DNA from: Phycisphaerae bacterium
GTDB lineage: Bacteria; Planctomycetota; Phycisphaerae; JAAYCJ01
NCBI GenBank assembly: GCA_012514125.1
Contig: JAAZAW010000043.1
Location: 1 to 26,866, forward strand
Direction: 5' to 3'
Length of the DNA: 26,866 nucleotides
The position numbers were made by a program, and so were the translations under genes. Under the pieces are notes generated by a model. The model had not been told where the DNA came from and did no database searches. It saw only the letters and a list, made by a program, of their open reading frames with translations. Positions 1 to 7,155 of this stretch are shown piece by piece (positions within the stretch are counted from its first letter, which is position 1; every line of letters begins with the position of its first letter).

Positions 1-672
1 CGAGCCACGCTCACCGCCACCACCGTCGCCGAATACTATCGCGATCAGGGCAAAACCGTCCTGCTACTGGTAGACTCCATCACGAGACTAGCCATGGCCC
101 AGCGTCAGATAGGTCTCGCCGCAGGCGAACCCCCCGCGACCAAAGGCTACACCCCAAGCGTCTTCGCCCTGTTACCAAAACTCCTCGAACGCGCAGGCCA
201 ATCCGAAAAAGGCTCCATGACAGGATTCTACACCGTCCTCGTCGAAGGGGACGATATGACCGAGCCCATCAGCGACACCGTAAAAGGAATTCTCGACGGA
301 CACATCACGCTTTCCCGTAACCTGGCCAACAAGGGTCACTACCCCGCCATCTCGATTCTCGAAAGCGTCAGCCGTGTCATGCCCGACGTCATCGACTCGC
401 CCCACATGACCGCCGCAAGAAAAGTCCGTCGGCTTATTTCGATCTACAACGACGTCGAAGACCTCGTCAACATCGGCGCCTACGTTCCAGGCTCGAATCC
501 CGAAATCGACCTCGCGGTCCGGGTCCACCCGATCATCGACCAATTCCTCCGTCAGGAAGTTCGGGACCACCTTGAGTTCAGTCACGTTAAAAAAACGCTC
601 CTGGAACTCGGCGCAAAAATCGACCAGGAAGGCCAAGCCCTGTCAAACACAAAAGTAAAACAATCCGCTTAA
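1..672 (+). CDS. fliI: Flagellar export ATPase FliI, 3' part (5' end outside window)
   Basis: This is the C-terminal half of the cytoplasmic ATPase that energises flagellar type III export. The frame is open from base 1, so the start and the Walker A loop lie to the left; 223 residues are visible of a family length near 430-460. The Walker B strand LLLVDSITRLA is at codons 21-31 and is followed by the family block GEPPATKGYTPSVF and LPKLLERAG, which separate FliI/SctN from F1-ATPase beta subunits. The C-terminal helical domain that contacts FliJ and export substrates is complete to the TAA stop. fliJ starts 14 nt downstream, so the two are probably co-transcribed. Codon third positions are strongly C-biased, as in the genes up to fliP. 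Identity is secure; only the 5' truncation by the window edge is a limit. Confidence 0.97.
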   Translation, partial: RATLTATTVAEYYRDQGKTVLLLVDSITRLAMAQRQIGLAAGEPPATKGYTPSVFALLPKLLERAGQSEKGSMTGFYTVLVEGDDMTEPISDTVKGILDGHITLSRNLANKGHYPAISILESVSRVMPDVIDSPHMTAARKVRRLISIYNDVEDLVNIGAYVPGSNPEIDLAVRVHPIIDQFLRQEVRDHLEFSHVKKTLLELGAKIDQEGQALSNTKVKQSA

Positions 673-686
673 GGGAATGAATATAC

Positions 687-1145
687 ATGGCGAAATTTGA
701 ATTTAAATTTGAAGCCCTTTACAAACTGCGAAAGATGAAGCAGGAACAGACCGAGCGAGAACTCGCCCAGCGTCTGAATCTGCATCACCAGCATCTTCTG
801 CAAGTGGAAAAAATCAACGCCCAGATCGACGAACACTACAATCAGATTCGACAATCTCGACTTGTAGGCAACATCCAGATCACAGGCCTCATCGCCGACC
901 GTCGCTATCTCAATCAGCTTCACGCCATGAAGCTCCACCAGATCGCCTCGCTCGCCAAAAGCCGGCAACTCGTCGATACCGCTCGATCCAAAGTCGCCCA
1001 AGCCAAAAAACAAACCGACATCATGACCAAACTCAAAGAAAAAATGCTTCAACAATATCAAAAAGAAATGCTCAAACGGGAAACCATCGAACTCGACGAC
1101 CTTGCCAACGCCAAAGCCGCCTGGCAACGCCGACGAACTCGTTAA
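687..1145 (+). CDS. fliJ: Flagellar export stalk/chaperone protein FliJ
   Basis: A 152-residue, highly charged, almost wholly helical protein opening with FEFKFEALYKLRKMKQEQ, the usual FliJ start. It is predicted to be one long antiparallel coiled coil (residues about 10-140), rich in Lys, Gln and Glu and without membrane segments. In known systems FliJ inserts into the FliI hexamer ring like the gamma stalk of F1 and helps couple ATP hydrolysis to the FlhA/FlhB gate. The length fits the family (about 140-150). Sequence conservation in this family is weak, so the assignment rests on the N-terminal motif, the coiled coil and the position directly after fliI. The gap to the next gene is 12 nt. 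Confidence 0.9.
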   Translation: MAKFEFKFEALYKLRKMKQEQTERELAQRLNLHHQHLLQVEKINAQIDEHYNQIRQSRLVGNIQITGLIADRRYLNQLHAMKLHQIASLAKSRQLVDTARSKVAQAKKQTDIMTKLKEKMLQQYQKEMLKRETIELDDLANAKAAWQRRRTR

Positions 1146-1157
1146 CGGAAATATATC

Positions 1158-1805
1158 ATGAAAACTTTGTTAAATTTATTAGCTCTCGTCGCCGTCGCAA
1201 GCCTGCTGATCATCAGCGGACTTATCGGCTATCTCGTCATTGATGGTCGACTCAACAGTCAATCCGCCGAACAGATCGCCAAAATCCTCCGAGGAGAATC
1301 GATCGCTCCCGTCGCAACAACACAACCTGAAATCGCCGCAACCACTCAACCGGCCACTCAACCCGCCGCGACAAACCTGTCGTTCCAATCCATCGAACTT
1401 CAACTCGCACAAATTGAGCGCGAACGCAAAGAAATTTCCGACCGTTATGCCCGTCTCAAAGACGCTGAAATGAAACTCATCATGGACCGCGAAGCCATGC
1501 TCCGCGAAAAAAACGAATTCGAACGCCAAGTCCTCGCCCAGCAAACAATCAGTAAAGATGAAGGCTTCACCAAAGCCCTCACCCTATACACCCAAATGCC
1601 CCCCAAAATGGCCAAAGAAGATTTCATGAAACTCGACACCGACATCGTCGTACGATATCTGACCCATATGAAAAAACAAGAATCCGCCAAAATACTCAAA
1701 GAGTTCAAAACCCCTGTCGAACAAAAAAAACGTCAGGAAATCCTCGAACAAATTCGAACTCTGAATGTTCTGGCCGACCAGGAGATGGTTCATAATGAAA
1801 AATAA
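1158..1805 (+). CDS. MotE/YlxF-like membrane-anchored coiled-coil protein
   Basis: A 215-residue protein with one N-terminal membrane segment (residues about 5-28), a Thr-Gln-Pro linker with repeated TTQP units (about 52-72), a charged coiled coil (about 75-130) and a C-terminal helical domain containing LYTQMPPKMAKEDF and a following two-helix repeat. The last part resembles the MgtE intracellular N-domain found in the flagellar protein MotE (YlxF in Bacillus), which lies at this place between fliJ and fliK in many operons and is thought to assist stator or export function from the periplasmic side. The layout and position support that family; the exact role is not established here. The 3' end overlaps fliK by 11 nt (ATGAAAAATAA), suggesting translational coupling. 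Confidence 0.75.
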   Translation: MKTLLNLLALVAVASLLIISGLIGYLVIDGRLNSQSAEQIAKILRGESIAPVATTQPEIAATTQPATQPAATNLSFQSIELQLAQIERERKEISDRYARLKDAEMKLIMDREAMLREKNEFERQVLAQQTISKDEGFTKALTLYTQMPPKMAKEDFMKLDTDIVVRYLTHMKKQESAKILKEFKTPVEQKKRQEILEQIRTLNVLADQEMVHNEK

Positions 1806-3105
1806 CCTCATGCTAAATAAAACCCTATTTCCAACGACAACCGGCGAAACGTCTTCATCCTTTCGAACACGCAAGTCCTCGTCCATCGATCTCGGTGAAT
1901 TCGCGGGACTGTTGAACCTGAAATTTGAACAACCCTCGCATCAAATCAAAAATTTTGGGCGAAATGAAACCGTCAATCTCAAATCCTCTCACCAGGTCGA
2001 CACTCAAAACGCCCAGATCGAAAAAACTCAACCCGACGACCCAAAAACAAATACTCAAAAAAATCAGTCAAACCGATCGTCCTCAGACTCCGGCTCAGCA
2101 CAATCCGCGAAATCGACCCCAAACGCCAACACCAAAGAAAACAATCCAACATCCGAAACAACCGCAGAAGCCGGCGTCAACGTTCAATCTGTTCCTGAAT
2201 CCACCACCGACACCCTCGATTCGTCCCTCACCGACAAATCGTCTTCGTCGCAAACTTCACAACTTCAGGAACTCATTCAAAAACTCACAGCCCAATCGGC
2301 CACCCAACAACCCGGCGACGAAAACAGCGATTCGATCAAACTCTCCGCCAAATCAATCGAACGCAACAACCCAAACCTGCAATCCAATCTGAATCTCACC
2401 AACCAACAGATCGTCTTTGAAACAGGTCTGGCCGAACATTTCGTCCGTCTTCTGACCGATCAATTCGATCAACTCAAAAATTCTATTTCACAAAAATCCG
2501 ACACCGCCCAGTCCGACGCGTCTCCTTCATCGGCCACCGTCGCCCTGGGCCAAATCAAAACAGAAAATTCACAAAATAATCTCAATCCCACATTCCAACA
2601 AACATCACCGATGCAATCCACCGAAACGCACGCCTCGGACAACATGACAAAAATCATGCACATCATCCGAAGCAACCTGGGCCGACGGCAAAGTCAACTT
2701 ACCGTCCGCCTCGATCCGCCGGAACTCGGAAAAATGCGCGTCGATATCAAAGTCATCGACAGTAACCTCACCCTGACCATCACCACCGAAACCGAACAAG
2801 CCGGACAAATGCTCACAAACCGCATGGAAACACTAAAAAATTCGCTCGAACAAAACGGCATCAATCTCGCAAAATTCGAAGTCGTCACCCGATCCGAAAA
2901 TACTTCCCAAAATCAGAACGATCAGCAATCCCAGGATCAATCGCAAAATAACAACGGCGGCTTCAACCAACATCAACAACAATCGACTTTCAATCACGGA
3001 ACAAACGATCCGTCCGAACAAACTCCGACCGACACCCCCGAAAATTCAAACGTTATTTCATCCAATACCGACTCATCAAACGAAACTTTAAATTTAGTGG
3101 CATAA
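1795..3105 (+). CDS. fliK: Flagellar hook-length control protein FliK
   Basis: A secreted molecular ruler of 436 residues that sets hook length and switches export specificity through FlhB. Residues 1-280 are low complexity, rich in Ser, Gln, Asn and Thr, as expected for the ruler part. The compact C-terminal hook-length domain lies at about 283-365, with VRLDPPELGKMRV at 304-316, the family signature. A Gln/Asn-rich tail fills 366-436. The start is placed at the ATG at 1795 because GGAG at 1781-1784 stands 10 nt before it and it overlaps the previous stop; an in-frame ATG at 1765 would add ten residues with no better ribosome site. The C-terminal domain makes the call firm, while the N-terminal part is not conserved. 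Confidence 0.93.
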   Translation: MKNNLMLNKTLFPTTTGETSSSFRTRKSSSIDLGEFAGLLNLKFEQPSHQIKNFGRNETVNLKSSHQVDTQNAQIEKTQPDDPKTNTQKNQSNRSSSDSGSAQSAKSTPNANTKENNPTSETTAEAGVNVQSVPESTTDTLDSSLTDKSSSSQTSQLQELIQKLTAQSATQQPGDENSDSIKLSAKSIERNNPNLQSNLNLTNQQIVFETGLAEHFVRLLTDQFDQLKNSISQKSDTAQSDASPSSATVALGQIKTENSQNNLNPTFQQTSPMQSTETHASDNMTKIMHIIRSNLGRRQSQLTVRLDPPELGKMRVDIKVIDSNLTLTITTETEQAGQMLTNRMETLKNSLEQNGINLAKFEVVTRSENTSQNQNDQQSQDQSQNNNGGFNQHQQQSTFNHGTNDPSEQTPTDTPENSNVISSNTDSSNETLNLVA

Positions 3106-3122
3106 CCCCACAGGAGAAAAAA

Positions 3123-3605
3123 ATGGTCGCATCAATATCAGGAGCATCAACAGGAACCTCGGCTTCCACAACTTCGAAAATCAGCCAAATCAAACCCGAA
3201 GATTTCCTCAAAATCATGCTCGCCGAACTCCAACAACAGGACCCATTCGAACCCGTCGCCAGCAAAGACCTCATCGCTCAGGTCGGACAGGTCAAAGACA
3301 TCCAAAGTTCCATGGACCTTTCAACCACGCTCAAAGACCTCGCCGTCAGCCAAAAACTCTCCGCCGCCGGAACTCTCCTGGGCAAGGAAATCACCGGAAT
3401 CAACTCCGACGGTGAAAAAATCAGCGGACTCGTCTCCTCCATCACCCGAGAAGGCGATACCATCTATCTCCAACTCGAAAGCGGACAGCGACTCGATGTC
3501 ACCAACGTCCTCACGGTCAATAATCCAAAACCGACCGTCCCGACCCCCGACACCGACGCTGCCGCCGAATCGTTAATAAAAGAAAATGAAGAATCAACCA
3601 AATAA
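3123..3605 (+). CDS. flgD: Flagellar hook cap / scaffolding protein FlgD (short form)
   Basis: This protein caps the growing hook and allows FlgE subunits to polymerise. The conserved N-terminal region DFLKIMLAELQQQDPFEP is at residues 27-44, followed by the LIAQVGQ helix that gives the export and assembly signal. Residues about 85-135 (GKEITGI ... TNVLTVNN) match the small beta Tudor-like domain. With 160 residues it is shorter than enteric FlgD (about 230), and no Ig/FnIII-like insertion is seen, so it is a minimal form; the last 25 residues are an acidic Pro/Thr tail. AGGAG at 3112-3116 is a good ribosome site 6 nt before the ATG. It sits between fliK and flgE as usual. Confidence 0.93.
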   Translation: MVASISGASTGTSASTTSKISQIKPEDFLKIMLAELQQQDPFEPVASKDLIAQVGQVKDIQSSMDLSTTLKDLAVSQKLSAAGTLLGKEITGINSDGEKISGLVSSITREGDTIYLQLESGQRLDVTNVLTVNNPKPTVPTPDTDAAAESLIKENEESTK

Positions 3606-3647
3606 CCATAACGTCGTTTATAACGGATACACCGGGAGAAGATAAAA

Positions 3648-5333
3648 ATGGGTTTAACTTCGACAATGAGCACCGCTCTCACTGGACTCAACGCCTCGCA
3701 ACAAAGGCTTGATGTCACAGGAAACAATATCGCCAACGTCAACACTCTTGCCTACAAAGCCGACAGAACCGTCTTTCAAACGCAACTCAGCCGAACCATG
3801 TCCGCAGGCTCCGGACCCAACGGTCCAAGCGGCGGCACAAACCCCATGCAAGTCGGGTTCGGTGTCGGCTCAGCCGCCATCCAGAAAGATTACACCAACG
3901 GCTCAATCGATCCGACCGGCGTAAACTCCGACGTCGCCATCCAGGGCAGCGGATTCTTCGTCCTCAAAAACAACGAAGGCGCCTTCGTCTATTCGCGTGA
4001 CGGAGCCTTCCAACTCGATGCCAACCAGAATCTCGTCAATGCCGATGGAAATTACCTCATGGGATATCCCATCGACGACCAATTCAACATCGTCAACGGC
4101 ACACCCGATAAAATAAACATCCCACTCGGACGTCTCTCCATCGCCCAGTCGACACAAAACGTTTTTCTCTCCGGAAACCTCAACTCAGGCCGTGACACCG
4201 GCGCCGTCGTCGGCACGAATCCAGGCTACACGACCTCCGAAAAACTCCTGGATCAAAACTCCGGTCTCCCCGCCACCGCAGACACCCTGCTCATCAACCT
4301 CGCAACAGACGCCAAACCCGGAATCAACGTCCTTGCCGACAACGACGTCATCACCCTCGGTGCGGAAAAAGGCGGACGCGGCATCGTCCCGCCGCCAACC
4401 ATGACCGTCACCAACACCACCACCGTCGCCGACTATATGCAATGGCTCCAAAATAGCATGGCACTCGACACCTCCGCCCCTCAGCCAACCCCTGCCGGAG
4501 TCACCATCAACGACGGACAAATCACCGTCACCGGAAACCTCGGCGCCGATAATGTCCCCGGGATCACCCTCGTCAGCTCCGGGACCGTACCAACGCCCTT
4601 TACATGGAACACCACCACGCCCACAGACGTCGGATCAAGTCAATACACCGAATTTCTCGCATACGATTCTCTCGGAAATCCCGTCTCCGTCGGCGTCACC
4701 TTCATCTTCGAATCCCACGCCACCACAGGAAACACCTGGCGGTTCATCGCTGAATCCACCGACGATTCAGACATAAATAATTTCCTCGGCTCCGGTACTC
4801 TCACCTATAGCAACGATGGAAAACTGCTCGAAGCCACAGGAACAAACATCACCGTCAACCGCGCCAATAGCGGAGCCTCCGATCCCATCAACATGACGCT
4901 CGACTTCACACAAACCACAGGACTGGCCCTGGATTCCAGTTCCGTCATTATCAAAACCCAGGACGGCTACCCCACCGGAACACTCACAGGCTATAACGTC
5001 GCCCAGGACGGAACCGTCATCGGAACCTTTTCAAACGGCGTCTCACGAACCCTCGGACAAATCGTCCTTGCGGACTTTACCAACCCGCAGGGTCTGATAT
5101 CTCTCGGAAACAATCTCTATACCTCAGGCCCAAACTCCGGAGACCCGACAATCGGAGCTCCCGGAACAAACGGCAGCGGAAGTCTCATCGGCGGCGCTCT
5201 GGAACTCAGCAACGTCGACATCACCAAGGAATTCATCAGCATGATCTCCGCCTCGACCGCCTTCAGCGCTTCCGGAAAAGTAATCACAACCTCTCAACAA
5301 TTATTAAGTGAACTTCTATCAATCTTTAGATAA
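3648..5333 (+). CDS. flgE: Flagellar hook protein FlgE
   Basis: The major subunit of the universal-joint hook outside the cell. The N-terminal rod/hook D0 motif (STALTGLNASQQRLDVTGNN, residues about 7-26) continues into IANVNTLAYKADR, and the C-terminal D0 helix contains FISMISASTAFSASGKVI followed by QQLLSELLSIFR. These two ends form the coiled coil of all axial proteins. The central part (about 130-480) is Thr/Gly/Asn-rich beta structure typical of exposed D1-D2 domains. At 561 residues it is longer than the enteric protein (about 400) but within the range of other phyla. GGGAG lies at 3634-3638. No terminator is seen after the stop; a palindromic repeat follows within 50 nt. Confidence 0.95.
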   Translation: MGLTSTMSTALTGLNASQQRLDVTGNNIANVNTLAYKADRTVFQTQLSRTMSAGSGPNGPSGGTNPMQVGFGVGSAAIQKDYTNGSIDPTGVNSDVAIQGSGFFVLKNNEGAFVYSRDGAFQLDANQNLVNADGNYLMGYPIDDQFNIVNGTPDKINIPLGRLSIAQSTQNVFLSGNLNSGRDTGAVVGTNPGYTTSEKLLDQNSGLPATADTLLINLATDAKPGINVLADNDVITLGAEKGGRGIVPPPTMTVTNTTTVADYMQWLQNSMALDTSAPQPTPAGVTINDGQITVTGNLGADNVPGITLVSSGTVPTPFTWNTTTPTDVGSSQYTEFLAYDSLGNPVSVGVTFIFESHATTGNTWRFIAESTDDSDINNFLGSGTLTYSNDGKLLEATGTNITVNRANSGASDPINMTLDFTQTTGLALDSSSVIIKTQDGYPTGTLTGYNVAQDGTVIGTFSNGVSRTLGQIVLADFTNPQGLISLGNNLYTSGPNSGDPTIGAPGTNGSGSLIGGALELSNVDITKEFISMISASTAFSASGKVITTSQQLLSELLSIFR

Positions 5334-5382
5334 TAAAAGAAACAAAACAAATGAACCGATAAATAGATAAATAGTAGAGTAC

Positions 5383-5459
5383 GTCATAACGCACCATCCG
5401 AATCTGGCATTCCCGCAAAACCGGGAATCCAGACCGTAAAACGCACGGTGCCTCATGAC
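5383..5459. repeat. Nested palindromic intergenic element (REP/MITE-like)
   Basis: Between flgE and flbD, four pairs of arms are nested: GTCAT (5383-5387) with ATGAC (5455-5459), GCACC (5391-5395) with GGTGC (5447-5451), TCTGG (5403-5407) with CCAGA (5429-5433), and ATTCCCG (5409-5415) with CGGGAAT (5422-5428) around a 6-nt loop. Only one base is bulged in the inner 12-bp stem. The inner sequence resembles the widespread ATTCCCGC...GCGGGAATCCAGA extragenic repeat family. No protein is encoded. It could fold in the flagellar mRNA and act as a processing or stability element, but that is inference. Confidence 0.75.
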
Positions 5460-5501
5460 ACATCTTAACGGACAACCAAATATCAAAAAACAAGTTAAAG
5501 C

Positions 5502-5522
5502 TGGAACTTCCAACTTCTAACT
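5502..5522 (+). repeat. TTCCAAC-type heptad repeat, short copy before flbD
   Basis: A short copy of the heptad element that recurs before fliL and fliN: AACTTCCAACTTCTAACT ends 13 nt before the flbD start codon. The rest of the longer element (GGTGG hairpin, GAGG ribosome site) is missing here, so this is either a partial copy or an independent expansion of the same short repeat. Confidence 0.55.
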
Positions 5523-5534
5523 GAAAAATCAAAT

Positions 5535-5732
5535 ATGATCAAAGTAACACGTTTAAACGGAAAACCGATGATCGTCAACGCCGAGCTGATTCGTTTCATC
5601 GAACAGACTCCCGACACGCTCATTACGTTGATCAGCGGCGACAAACTGCTGGTCAAGGAATCCATGGAAGAAGTCGTGCGACGAGCCATCGAATATTCCA
5701 GAAGTATAAGAACAAATTTCAGTAACTTATAA
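5535..5732 (+). CDS. flbD: Flagellar FlbD/SwrD family protein
   Basis: A 65-residue protein with the FlbD family pattern: MIKVTRLNGKPMIVNAELIR, then a segment with TLITLISGDKLLVKES and a helix MEEVVRRAIEYSRSIR. The Bacillus member SwrD is reported to raise flagellar motor torque through the stator; the biochemical activity is unknown. The usual place of this gene is directly after flgE, as here. The length equals that of family members. No convincing Shine-Dalgarno sequence precedes the ATG (upstream text is A-rich), so translation may be weak or coupled. The 200-nt spacer before it is longer than other spacers in the operon and carries repeats, so flbD might be partly uncoupled from flgE. 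Confidence 0.9.
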   Translation: MIKVTRLNGKPMIVNAELIRFIEQTPDTLITLISGDKLLVKESMEEVVRRAIEYSRSIRTNFSNL

Positions 5733-5836
5733 GGTGGACTCTACCCACCATCCGAACGTAAACGGAAGAACGACGTTGAAAATGGAAACCTTTCAACTTC
5801 CAACTTCCAACTATCTTTACAAAGCGAGGTTTCATA
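5730..5836 (+). repeat. Intergenic leader repeat, copy A (before fliL)
   Basis: From the flbD stop to the fliL start lies a 107-nt element that is repeated, with changes, before fliN (6503-6620). In order it contains TAAGGTGG with a GGTGG/CCACC hairpin, CGGAAGAA, GACGTTGAAAATGGAAACC, tandem TTCCAAC heptads (5790-5812), TATCTTTAC and the ribosome site GCGAGG at 5824-5829 followed by the start codon. The alignment with copy B is colinear and carries over into the ribosome-binding site, so the two genes share a duplicated 5' leader. Confidence 0.75.
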
Positions 5837-6454
5837 ATGCCTGAAGAAGTATCGACAAATGAACTTTCCGTCGCTCCTGCGAACAAAAACAAAAAAGTCC
5901 TCATGATAGGCCTGATCGCCGGAATCCCCATCCTCCTGGGCGTCGGCATATTTCTCGGTGTGAAAATCCTCGGCAAAGGACCCGCCGACGCCGTCGCACT
6001 CGCCATTCCGGACCCTGCCGTTCAACCGGAAGACGAACACGCAGACAACGACACCGTGGAACTGCGAATCTCAAACATCGAATGTCCGCACACCAACACC
6101 GGACGCCTCTTCGTCATCCGAATGACCGTCTATGCAACCGTACCCCAAAAACTCGTCGGTGCTGACTCCTCTGACCAGGCCTCAGGCGGCCACGGCGATA
6201 AAAAATCCGACTCCGCTGCCCAGCCAGGCGTCGAAAAAGAAATAGAAAATCGCATGGCCACCATCAAAGACCGCATGCGAACCATCATCGCCGGTGCCGA
6301 TCCGAGCACCCTCTGCCTCGCGCGATCCGAAAAACCGGACTACGGCCTTTCCACACTCAGACGACAATTCAAAACCGTACTTGACGAAGTCTTGGGAAAA
6401 GGTAAAGTAAAGGATGTCATGATCTCGGATTATATGTATAATCCGATTGATTAA
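5837..6454 (+). CDS. fliL: Flagellar basal-body protein FliL
   Basis: A single-pass inner-membrane protein that surrounds the stator units at the motor. Residues 1-20 are cytoplasmic, the membrane helix is about 21-45 (GLIAGIPILLGVGIFLGVKI), and the periplasmic stomatin-like FliL domain follows, with the typical C-terminal pattern LRRQFKTVLDEVLGKGKVKDVMISDYM. At 205 residues it is somewhat longer than usual (140-180) because of a charged insert at about 112-140 (DSSDQASGGHGDKKSDS). The ribosome site GCGAGG at 5824-5829 is part of a repeat shared with fliN. The neighbours flbD and fliN agree with the assignment; motA/motB and fliM, often adjacent to fliL, are absent. Confidence 0.88.
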   Translation: MPEEVSTNELSVAPANKNKKVLMIGLIAGIPILLGVGIFLGVKILGKGPADAVALAIPDPAVQPEDEHADNDTVELRISNIECPHTNTGRLFVIRMTVYATVPQKLVGADSSDQASGGHGDKKSDSAAQPGVEKEIENRMATIKDRMRTIIAGADPSTLCLARSEKPDYGLSTLRRQFKTVLDEVLGKGKVKDVMISDYMYNPID

Positions 6455-6502
6455 AAAAACACCGCCCGCTCTCTGAGTCCATCGAAGGGACGCAAGCCGC
6501 GG

Positions 6503-6620
6503 TAAGGTGGCCGTGCCGCCGCCCAAATATAAAAATCGGAAGAAGAATGATGTTGAAAAATGGAAAACTTCCAACTTCCAACTTCTAACTTCCAACTGTC
6601 TTTATCTACGAGGTTCAAAA
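6503..6620 (+). repeat. Intergenic leader repeat, copy B (before fliN)
   Basis: Second copy of the element seen before fliL. It contains TAAGGTGG with a GGTGG/CCGCC hairpin (one G-U pair), CGGAAGAAGAATGATGTTG, AATGGAAAACTT, four TTCCAAC/TTCTAAC heptads (6569-6597), TGTCTTTATCT and ACGAGG before the fliN ATG. Compared with copy A it has one or two extra heptads. An open frame runs through it into fliN, but that is not taken as coding because the same element before fliL has no such frame. Confidence 0.75.
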
Positions 6621-7112
6621 ATGGCCAAAAAAACCGAAAATACCAAAACCACGGAAACCACGGAAACCACCCAGGCCGATGCAACCACCGAAACTACCGA
6701 AACCATCCAGGCCGATGCAACCACCCAAACCACCGAACAACCGGCATCCGACCAAACACCCACCCCGGCGACCTCCGAACCGACCGGGGAAACATCATCT
6801 TCGACAACCGATACCACCGTGACCATGCCCGACCTCACCAAACTGGTCGTCGATCAACTCAATGGCTCAAACTCCTCAATCGATCTTCTCAAAGACGTTG
6901 AACTCAACGTCAAAATTGAACTCGGACGAACGAAAATGTTTGTCGAAGACGTCCTCAAACTCTCCGAAGGAGCCGTCGTCGAACTCGATAAACTCGCCGG
7001 TGACCCCGTCGATATCCTCGTCAACGAAAAACTGGTCGCACGAGGCGAAGTCCTCGTCTTGAACGATAACTTCTGCGTGAGAATCAATCAAATCGTCGCC
7101 GATCCCGCTTGA
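6621..7112 (+). CDS. fliN: Flagellar motor switch protein FliN
   Basis: A C-ring component that binds phospho-CheY complexes and docks the export ATPase. The SpoA domain (residues about 88-160) is complete, with DVELNVKIELGRTKM, the LSEGAVVELDKLAGDPVDILVN core and GEVLVLNDNFCVRINQI. Residues 1-85 are a Thr/Glu/Pro-rich low-complexity arm with a 12-residue tandem repeat containing QADATT. The start at 6621 is chosen because ACGAGG precedes it and the same leader and ribosome site precede fliL; the frame is open back to 6507 but that part is repeat sequence. The length is 163 residues. No fliM lies next to it, which is unusual, and the CheC-like domain of FliY is absent. Confidence 0.93.
   Translation: MAKKTENTKTTETTETTQADATTETTETIQADATTQTTEQPASDQTPTPATSEPTGETSSSTTDTTVTMPDLTKLVVDQLNGSNSSIDLLKDVELNVKIELGRTKMFVEDVLKLSEGAVVELDKLAGDPVDILVNEKLVARGEVLVLNDNFCVRINQIVADPA
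6663..6730 (+). repeat. Tandem 36-nt repeat inside fliN
   Basis: Two 32-nt copies (6663-6694 and 6699-6730) at a 36-nt spacing differ at two positions. They encode the Thr-rich arm with the shared peptide QADATT. The period is a multiple of three, so copy-number change would keep the frame and alter only the length of the disordered N-terminal arm. Confidence 0.75.
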
Positions 7113-7155
7113 TCGATCTCACACACCGCTCTTAACAAAGGTAGAAAGCCAGACC

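Noticed and set aside
5319..5532. Overlapping small minus-strand frames between flgE and flbD
   Set aside because: They translate the palindromic repeat (LDSRFCGN-type peptide) and have no ribosome sites; typical spurious calls on extragenic repeats.
6569..6597. CRISPR-like short tandem repeats before fliN
   Set aside because: The unit is 7 nt with no spacers; it is a simple heptad repeat, and no cas genes are present.
6507..6620. N-terminal extension of fliN by 38 codons
   Set aside because: The DNA is the repeat element that also precedes fliL, where it is not open in frame. The ribosome site ACGAGG points to the ATG at 6621.
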